Positions 57,400 through 64,000 of a DNA stretch of 64,000 nt are shown here, piece after piece. Position 1 is the stretch's first letter. Each line of letters starts with the position of its first letter. The position numbers and the translations under genes were made by a program. Origin of the DNA: Anaeramoeba flamelloides (lineage: Eukaryota; Metamonada; Anaeramoebidae); assembly GCA_027625915.1 (NCBI GenBank), contig JANTQA010000048.1:5605001-5669000 (forward strand). Direction: 5' to 3'. Below the pieces are notes generated by a model. That model was not told the origin of the DNA. It searched no databases and worked only from the letters and a program-made list of their open reading frames with translations.

Positions 57400-57830
57400 T
57401 TTTTGATTTTTCTAATCTTTTACTTCTTTTTTTTTAATTTTTTTAAAGCCAATTCAAAAATAAAATGTTTGAAACTCCAAATAAACAGAGGAAAATTAAG
57501 GTTATTTTTTTACTTTCGAAATAAATACATTTACTAATAAAATATCATATTGTCAAAATTTTTAATTTCGAAAGAAATTGAGTAATTTTGAACAAAACGC
57601 TCATTGAAAGGGTCCCAAAAATTTTTTTCATATTTATTTTTTTTGTGAAAATTTTCCGTTTTTAAGGGTATTTTTTTCTTTATAAAAGTTTACTGTAATC
57701 TATACTTTAAAATTTCACTTAATTTAATTCATCTCCTATTTGTTGATTCTTCAACAATTATTGAATTTTTCATTTGTGCCTAAGACTTTAAGAGTGAAAT
57801 GGGGTCTAGTAAATTGGTTATTTTTTATGA
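57400..57830 (+). repeat. Dispersed repeat H, copy 2
   Basis: It shares with 37980-38650 AAATGTTTGAAACTCCAAAT, GAAAGAAATTGAG, TTGAAAGGGTCCCAAAAATT, TTGTTGATTCTT, TTTTTCATTTGTGCC and GAGTGAAATGGGGTCTA. Same orientation. Confidence 0.6.
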
Positions 57831-58487
57831 TTTTTGATATGTCAAGAAGATAAATTTACAATTGAGAATCTTCTTGCAAAAATGGTAATCATTATGGATT
57901 ATTCCAATATTCCTGAAAATACCGGAAAAATAAAATACTACAAATGTTTGTAAACAGTTAAAAAACCTTTGGACAACTCCTAAGAAACTTTAGTACATAT
58001 TTACTAAGTTTAATTGTAAAATTGTAATTTTTTTTTTTAGAAAAAATATTTTTTTGTTCATTACCAAATATAACCTTCAAAAAAATACAAATTTTGGGGA
58101 ATAATATTCAATCTATTTTGTGTGAAAGGAATTGAAGTCTTAGATGCTAATACCATTTCTGATCATTTCAAAATGGTATTAACTAAAAATCGAAAATGTA
58201 TTTATAAGAACTATTTCTAATTGTATATCATTAATGATAATTTTACAATCATAAATGTTCTTTCCAAAAATAACCGAGTAAAGTAAAATCGTGTATAGAT
58301 GGTCCCTATCCTACACTTGGTTACTCGGGTCAAACAATGATTTAACTCGTTCTCGCATAAGAAACATTATTTTAATCTCGACCAAAACAGCTCGACAAAA
58401 ACCTAACCCAAACATACCCTTGAAGTGCCTATTAACCTACCAAAACAAGTACTTTCAAACTCTAATATTAAAAAAAAAAAAAACACT

Positions 58488-59187
58488 TAAGTGTCGAGTA
58501 ATTAAGGTAAACTTTCTTTCTCTGAAATGGAAAAAAAAATTTTTTACCTAATTTTTACGAGGAACTAACGCCAATCAAAAACCAACCAACCTATGATGTA
58601 CGATCGATCTCCAAAAATCAACAACCAAGATGAGTACATTTTTAGAAAAAATCGCCAAAGGGTGACACTCAATTTCCAATTCGAATGGTTAGAAAATGCA
58701 ATTTTGAAAACAACTATGTCAGTTTTGAAGTACCTCTCTTTGGCATTTTTTGAGATCTCTTTGGATTTTTTTTTCCTTTTTTTCATTTTCCATTGAGTTA
58801 TTTTTATTGTAAGAATATCACATAATCCTTACTTGGTCAAATTTAGAGAGTTACCAAATAATCACAGATCAGATTAAATCGTATTAAATTGATTGCAAAC
58901 TTCAATAAAGCAAATTGTTTCAAATTAAAGAAATTTAACCATTTGGAAATAGAAAATGAGAAAACATGATTTTTTTTTTAAATTTGGATTTTTTGAAATT
59001 GAGAATTCATTTCAAACTTATTTTTCTTTGTTGAATTATTTGTCAAAGAGATCCCAATGAAATTTTTTTTTTGTTATTTGAATTGTGTCAACCAAAAGAA
59101 GGGCTATTTTACAATACCCTATTTTTGGTCTCAGATCACCCCTTGAGGATGGAGCATATTCACGATAAATGACGAGCCCCTTAAGTA
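58488..59187 (+). mobile_element. Element B, copy 2 (without the nested MITE)
   Basis: The left end is CTTAAGTGTCGAGTAATTAA and the right end AAATGACGAGCCCCTTAAG, an inverted pair of about 19 bp. Length is about 700 bp. It matches 46432-47351 apart from the 227-bp MITE. On the minus strand a 73-codon frame (58565-58786) and on the plus strand a 67-codon frame overlap here; neither is conserved in copy 1, so it is probably non-autonomous. Confidence 0.8.
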
Positions 59188-59470
59188 TTCAAAAAAAATT
59201 TTTCAAAAAAAATTTTAAATTTCTGAAAATAAAATTGTTACTCTACAATAAATAATTATCTCTGGACTCGAAGTTTACTTAAAAGTTCTTCAAAGTGTGT
59301 TTTTAATCTGTTTAATAATTTTTCGAGTATTTTCAATTTTTGGGTATTTTGGGAATATTTCAAACATCGATTATTATTACTCGTCTTTTATTCGAAAAAA
59401 TAGTATAAAAATTTTCTTAAAAGTTGATATTAATTGAATAATATTGTAACTTGACTGAAAAAAAATTGTA

Positions 59471-61003
59471 AACTCAATTCCAAAAAATGGGACATAAAAA
59501 AAAAATACACTAATAAAAATATACTTCAAAATACATAATAATTAAACATTAAAATAATAAATTTTCCGAAAATATTTAATTGTTACTATTTATATATTTT
59601 ATATTAAATTTAAAATTGAATTCAAAAAATAAAAAAAATAAAAATAAAAAAAAGTGTGCCCCTATTTTTGGAACACGGTTACCAAAAAATTCATTTGTAT
59701 TGAAAGAAAAATTAATAAAAAATATTAATAGATTCAGCTTGTCTTTTGATAACTAAATCTATCCTTTCATATAAAGAGTTTATTAATTTTCTAAGGTTTC
59801 CCAACTTAAATTATTCCATACATTAATGAAATTTTTAATAAATTCTTCTTCGTTTTTTGCATTACCATTTTTCTGTTTAGTATCCATAATTGACTAGCAA
59901 TTCCCAATTGGATTTAAATCTGGGGAATTGTGGGTCAAGGGTCAAGGATATTACATCCCCGTTTTAAGTAATTTTGAGTTTTTTTTTGAAGTGTGTGAAC
60001 AAGCTCAATCCTTATTGAAAATCCATTTCAACTCACCATATTCTGATATAAATGAGTTGAATTACATTTGATTTTTTGATAATATCATTAATAATACATA
60101 CAGTATCCACACTTCCATAAATAGTAATAATGTCTGTTTGTATACCATGTGCTATAGCACCCCGTATCATGATTTTTTAAAAAAAAATTTTTTTTCTGGA
60201 TAAAAAAAGAATCTTTTTTCTTTTTGAGAAAGAAAAAATTTTTTTTTTGTGATCAGAATCAAAACTTTGAAATTTCATTTTACTGTTGAGAGAAAAATGT
60301 TGGACACAGAAAAATGGTTGCACACCATTTTTAATTGGGAACATTACTGAAATTGAAAATCAAATCCTATTGATAACTAGGTGAATTTTATATAAATCCA
60401 GGTTTAAAGGTGTTAAAAGTTCATTAATCTGTGGTTTGTGGAGAATACTCATTTGAATGGTTGATAACTAAAGTAGGTCAGGCTATTTTAACAAAAATCC
60501 AAGTTTTAGTAAAGTTTACTATTAATTCTGAAAATGGTAATTTTTAAACTTGCTTTAGATTATAAGAGATAAGGTTTTGAAAAAGTAGAATTACATTAAA
60601 CGTTATTCTAAGAAGTAGATTATTGTTATTTTCTTTAGTTATTTCACAAATGATTGAAATTAAAAATCATTTTCAGTAATGTTCCCAATTAAAAATGCTG
60701 TCCAACCATTTTTCTGTGTCCAACATTTTTCTCTCTACAGTTAAAGTGATTTTGAGATTTTCAAAAAGTTTTGAAAAAAATTTTTAATTTTTTTTTTTCA
60801 AAAAGAAAAAAGATTCTTTTTTTATCCAGTAAAAAAATGAATATAAAAAAAATCAAAAAATAATTAAAAAAATGATAAATAATTAACTTTAAAATTATTT
60901 CTATTGGTTGTTAATCTCTAATGTTTCTATTTAAGAGTCAAATATCACTTTTCTTGGAATTAAATTGATTTTGAAGGTGTGCCCCAATTTTTGGAATTGA
61001 GTT
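59471..61003 (-). mobile_element. Tc1/mariner transposon, decayed, with a nested inverted-repeat element
   Basis: TA-flanked ends: TA-AACTCAATTCCAAAAAATGG on the left and, read inward from the right, TA-AACTCAATTCCAAAAATTGG. On the minus strand at about 59720-60170, transposase C-terminal sequence remains in pieces: IRGAIAHGIQTDIITIYGSV, a short FQ..LSLFTHFKKKLKIT stretch, NSPDLNPIGNC (family SPDLNPIENxW) and LRKLINSLYERIDLVIK. Several stop codons and a frame change lie within it. The HTH N-terminal half is missing and the space is occupied by an inverted-repeat element (60185-60840). Inactive. Confidence 0.8.
60185..60840. mobile_element. Inverted-repeat element nested in the Tc1/mariner copy (about 650 bp)
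   Basis: The left arm (about 60198-60357) runs CTGGATAAAAAAAGAATCTT ... AAAATGTTGGACACAGAAAA ... TTTTTAATTGGGAACATTAC. The right arm (about 60672-60832) is its inverse, with CAGTAATGTTCCCAATTAAA, TTTTTCTGTGTCCAACATTT and AAAAGATTCTTTTTTTATCC. Arms are about 160 bp around a loop of about 315 bp, without coding content. Confidence 0.7.
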
Positions 61004-61141
61004 TAATATAAAAAAAAAAATAAAAAAATTTGAAAAAAGAAATTTCTGCAAATATTTGTAAAAAAAAAAAAAGTATATTTATTATTTAATTTCAAAACGA
61101 ATTATTTTTTTAAAATTATGAATAAATACAAAGTTAGTAAA

Positions 61142-64000
61142 TTAATCTTGTTCTATTTCAAAAAAAAAATCATCCAAATCAAAATTTGAAAAATTGTTGT
61201 CTTGTAAAATTTCAGATTGATTCGTTTGGTTTTGATCTTGGTTTCTTTGGAAATTCTTTATTTCTGAAAGAAAGGTGCTACCATATTTTGAGGTCTTAAC
61301 GCTTCCAATTCCTTCAATATTTTCAAATTGCTTTAAATCATTTGGTTTGAGAAATACAAGTCTTTTTAGGATGGAATTGCCAAATATATGATAAGGGGTT
61401 ATTTTTTCTTTTTCTGCAAGTTGTGATCTGGTTTGTGACAAAATTTTATATAATGGCATTTCTTGTACATGTTCATTATTGAGAAATTCTTCCATTTCCT
61501 TTTGTTTTTTCAAATCGATAATATTGTCCAAATTTGATACATTAGAATTATTTCTTAAAAATGTATGTGTTTTCTTTTTGTTTGGGCTGGATACATCGGA
61601 AGGCGTGAATGCAAAATCATCGTCTGATATAATTATAATTGATTCCTTGCGTTTTTTTTTTTTTGTTTTGTTTTGTTTTTTATTTGGAAGGCTTGCTCTT
61701 TTTTTGAATTCTTTGCCCTTTTTTGATTTTTTAATACAAAAATCACGAGATATTTCAAAATTGATATTGTTCTCATCATAATTTTCTTCATTAGAGTTTT
61801 GGTTTCCAAATATCTTTCTATGATCTGTTGTTATATTCTTCTGATTTTTTTGGATCGTTTTATTACAATTTTGATCTTTAAGTTTTTTTTTGTTAAATGT
61901 TTTTTTAACATTCGTTTTGGCTTGTATTTTTTGATCTTCTTCTCTCTTATAATTCATATCAATATTTCTTTTGGAATTATTATTATTGCTATTATTAGAC
62001 TTTGAGTTATTAGTTTTTGATTCAGAATTGGATATACAATTTGAATCAATATTTGTTACTTGATCCAAATCATCATCTGAATCAGAATCTTTATTTGAAT
62101 TGCATGAATCACATGAATTTGAATCAAGGTTGGATTCAGGATTGAAAGCTGTACCAGAATAATAATCTGAGCCTGGATCTACATCTAAACGCGAATTGGA
62201 ATCGGAATCATAATAAGAACCTGAATCTAAATCTGAACCAGGATCCGAATTAGAATCCGAACCAGAAGCAGAGCCAGAACTAGAATCAGAATCAGAATCA
62301 GAATCAGAATCCGTGCCAGAGTACGAGTTAGAGTCTGAATCCGAGTACGAATCCGAATCGGAATCTGAGTCTGAGTCTGAGTATGAATTGGAAGCTTCAT
62401 CAAAATCAAAATCGTCATTAAAATTTGTTGGGATACTTTTTTTTCTTTTGGTGATATTTGTGAAATTCTTTCCAAGCCCCGTTAATAACTTGTCTTCAGA
62501 TTTCTGTGGTTTGGCTTTCTTTCTTGTCGTTTTCTTGTTTGCTGACTTTTTGTTTGTGATGAATACCAACTGAACCTTTTTTTGGTCCTTTAAAACGTGA
62601 TCTGCTTCTTCGCCCTTTGAAAGATAAGTAACAGTGTTTCTAAATTTCGTTCTGAGTGTTTTGGTTTCATAAGCCAAGATCTTTTCTTTGATTAAAACCT
62701 GTATGAGCCTATCCACGTCCTGGTTTTTTAAAGATTTTTTTAAAATGCCAAAATTGCGAATGGCGTCCTCTGTGTATCCCTTTTCAATAATTCTTTTTGC
62801 CTTTGATCCGCGCAGTATTGCAATTAGATTCACCTTTGTGATACTTTTCACTTGTTCAACGACGCCGATCACGTGCTTTGCGTGCAGGGTCACATCCCTG
62901 TATAAGAAATTGAGGCTTTCTCTTTTTTTGCAGTTATCGCAGGTCTTGTTGCAATTGGAATGATCGAAATCTTCTCCAAAATATTTCAAAACGAGCCTTC
63001 TTCTGCACTGGTATTCGTCGAGGCAATAATTGACGACATTTGACAATTGTTGCTTGACGTGAACAATCTTCGCCGTGTCTTTTTCTTCGTTGTTGATGTG
63101 CTTTTCGATGTTGTACTTGTCCTTCATCGAGAAGTACAGGATGCAGTGTGAGCGGTCGCCGTCTCTGCCTGCGCGCCCAGACTCCTGGTAGAGGTTCTCC
63201 AGGCTTTTGGGCATCGATTGGTGGATTACAAATCGCACGTCGGGCTTGTTGACGCCCATCCCAAAGGCGATCGTCGCGATCAAAACGTTAATCTGATCGC
63301 AGGCCCACTTCCTTTGGATTGTTGATCGCTCGACGGGGTCCAAGCCCGCGTGGTAATAGCCGCAATTCAAGCCCAGCTTGTTCAGCTGCTCGGACAATTT
63401 CTCACATTTAAATCGCGAGAAGCAATATATGATCCCAGACTCGTTGGGGTAATTGCTTTTGATGTATTCGTATATTTTGCAATGGTTGTTTTTGCTTTTT
63501 TTCCTGACTTCGTAGATTAAATTGGATCGGTTGAATGATTGTGTGAACAGCCGGCAGCCCTCGATTTTGAGCATTTCAACAATATCAACCTTGACTCGTT
63601 CTGTTGCGGTGGCCGTTAGCGCCAAAATGGGCACCTTGGGGAACTTTTGCTTCAAATTGCTGAGCTTTTCATAGTCCGGCCGGAAGTCATGCCCCCATTG
63701 CGATACGCAGTGTGTTTCGTCGATCACAAACCTCGCAAGGCATTTGTGTTGGTAAAGATGCTCGAAAAGATTCATAAACTTGACACTGTTATTGATCTTC
63801 TCCGGTGTGCAATATAAGAGCTTGATTTTGCTTTTCTCTTTTTTGTACAATTCGTTATAAAAGCCATTTTGGGTTTGCAAATCCGTGTTGCCCGTAAAGG
63901 AGCAAACACCAATGTTCAAAGACTCGAGGGACAAGACCTGATCCTGGATCAATGAGACTAATGGCGAAATCACGACCGTTATCCCCTGGCAAATGATCGC
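61142..64000 (-). CDS. RecQ-family DNA helicase, BLM/Sgs1-like (N-terminus beyond window)
   Basis: The frame is open to the window edge (AIICQGITVVISPLVSLIQD), so motif I and all upstream sequence are missing; the GTG at 63973 is not a start. Visible helicase motifs: Ia (ISPLVSLIQDQV), II (VIDETHCVSQWGHDFRPDY), III (LALTATAT), IV (IIYCFSR), V (VLIATIAFGMGVNKPDVRFV) and VI (YQESGRAGRDG). Then come the RecQ zinc-binding cysteines (CRRRLVLKYFG...CNKTCDNC), the RQC winged helix (about residues 370-460), a long Ser/Asp-rich acidic linker (about 520-680) with basic segments, and a C-terminal HRDC domain (LKRLVFLKPNDLKQFENIEG). It unwinds recombination intermediates and stalled forks in the nucleus. 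The helicase core is clearly richer in G and C than the rest of the window. Confidence 0.95.
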   Translation of the reverse strand, partial: AIICQGITVVISPLVSLIQDQVLSLESLNIGVCSFTGNTDLQTQNGFYNELYKKEKSKIKLLYCTPEKINNSVKFMNLFEHLYQHKCLARFVIDETHCVSQWGHDFRPDYEKLSNLKQKFPKVPILALTATATERVKVDIVEMLKIEGCRLFTQSFNRSNLIYEVRKKSKNNHCKIYEYIKSNYPNESGIIYCFSRFKCEKLSEQLNKLGLNCGYYHAGLDPVERSTIQRKWACDQINVLIATIAFGMGVNKPDVRFVIHQSMPKSLENLYQESGRAGRDGDRSHCILYFSMKDKYNIEKHINNEEKDTAKIVHVKQQLSNVVNYCLDEYQCRRRLVLKYFGEDFDHSNCNKTCDNCKKRESLNFLYRDVTLHAKHVIGVVEQVKSITKVNLIAILRGSKAKRIIEKGYTEDAIRNFGILKKSLKNQDVDRLIQVLIKEKILAYETKTLRTKFRNTVTYLSKGEEADHVLKDQKKVQLVFITNKKSANKKTTRKKAKPQKSEDKLLTGLGKNFTNITKRKKSIPTNFNDDFDFDEASNSYSDSDSDSDSDSYSDSDSNSYSGTDSDSDSDSDSSSGSASGSDSNSDPGSDLDSGSYYDSDSNSRLDVDPGSDYYSGTAFNPESNLDSNSCDSCNSNKDSDSDDDLDQVTNIDSNCISNSESKTNNSKSNNSNNNNSKRNIDMNYKREEDQKIQAKTNVKKTFNKKKLKDQNCNKTIQKNQKNITTDHRKIFGNQNSNEENYDENNINFEISRDFCIKKSKKGKEFKKRASLPNKKQNKTKKKKRKESIIIISDDDFAFTPSDVSSPNKKKTHTFLRNNSNVSNLDNIIDLKKQKEMEEFLNNEHVQEMPLYKILSQTRSQLAEKEKITPYHIFGNSILKRLVFLKPNDLKQFENIEGIGSVKTSKYGSTFLSEIKNFQRNQDQNQTNQSEILQDNNFSNFDLDDFFFEIEQD
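62085..62400 (-). repeat. Degenerate (GATTCA)-type coding repeat, Ser-Asp linker of RecQ
   Basis: Imperfect hexanucleotide units (TCA/TCT plus GAA/GAG/GAT read in the opposite sense) encode alternating Ser and Asp with Tyr, Asn and Gly variants. The two other frames over this region are shadows. Confidence 0.7.

Noticed and set aside
58565-58796. Small frames in element B copy 2
   Set aside because: They are interrupted in copy 1 and resemble no transposase motif that I can recognise.

Overview
The window is AT-rich eukaryotic nuclear DNA from a protist, probably a free-living amoeba. The gene set fits: a BEACH/WD40 protein, an RCC1-BTB protein, an RGS-RhoGEF-MORN protein, a leucine-rich-repeat coiled-coil protein, an ARM-like scaffold, the GPI-anchor enzyme PIGG, a RecQ/BLM helicase and a tRNA-Asn. 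Proteins rich in Lys, Glu, Asn and Asp runs, and RCC1-BTB and RhoGEF families of this style, recall Anaeramoeba and, less closely, dictyostelids. That placement is inference from protein style only. Introns are GT-AG, and nothing prokaryotic or organellar is seen.

Layout. 1-6645 (+): BEACH-WD40 gene, 5' end outside the window, with one 4.08-kb intron. 6646-10872: intergenic, packed with small inverted-repeat elements. 10873-13176 (-): RCC1-BTB gene. 13177-18460: intergenic repeats. 18461-19946 (-): LRR/coiled-coil gene split by one frameshift in a homopolymer. 19947-22753: repeats. 22754-28334 (-): RGS-DH-PH-MORN gene in at least three exons. 28335-34517: repeats. 34518-44723 (-): ARM-like scaffold gene in four exons. 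45403-45475 (+): tRNA-Asn. 45476-51144: repeats and a LINE tail. 51145-54277 (+): PIGG homologue with in-frame TAA codons. 54278-61141: repeats and a wrecked Tc1/mariner. 61142-64000 (-): RecQ helicase whose N-terminus lies beyond the window.

Several neighbouring open frames turn out to be exons of one gene once splice sites and protein families are used together: 28131-28334 + 25714-27447 + 22754-23479, and 44307-44723 + 44023-44196 + 38886-40283 + 34518-36281. Their long introns hold the same repeats as the intergenic DNA.

The genes do not form an operon or pathway. Three fit membrane, cytoskeleton and small-GTPase signalling (BEACH, RGS-RhoGEF-MORN, LRR/tropomodulin-like), one is ER lipid-anchor synthesis (PIGG), and one is DNA repair (RecQ). 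The points most worth checking are the RGS-DH-PH-MORN fusion, the PIGG gene whose family homology continues in one frame through TAA codons, and a set of TA-flanked inverted-repeat elements, one of which has an empty-site counterpart 12 kb away. Repeat boundaries were found by eye and are approximate unless terminal bases are quoted.
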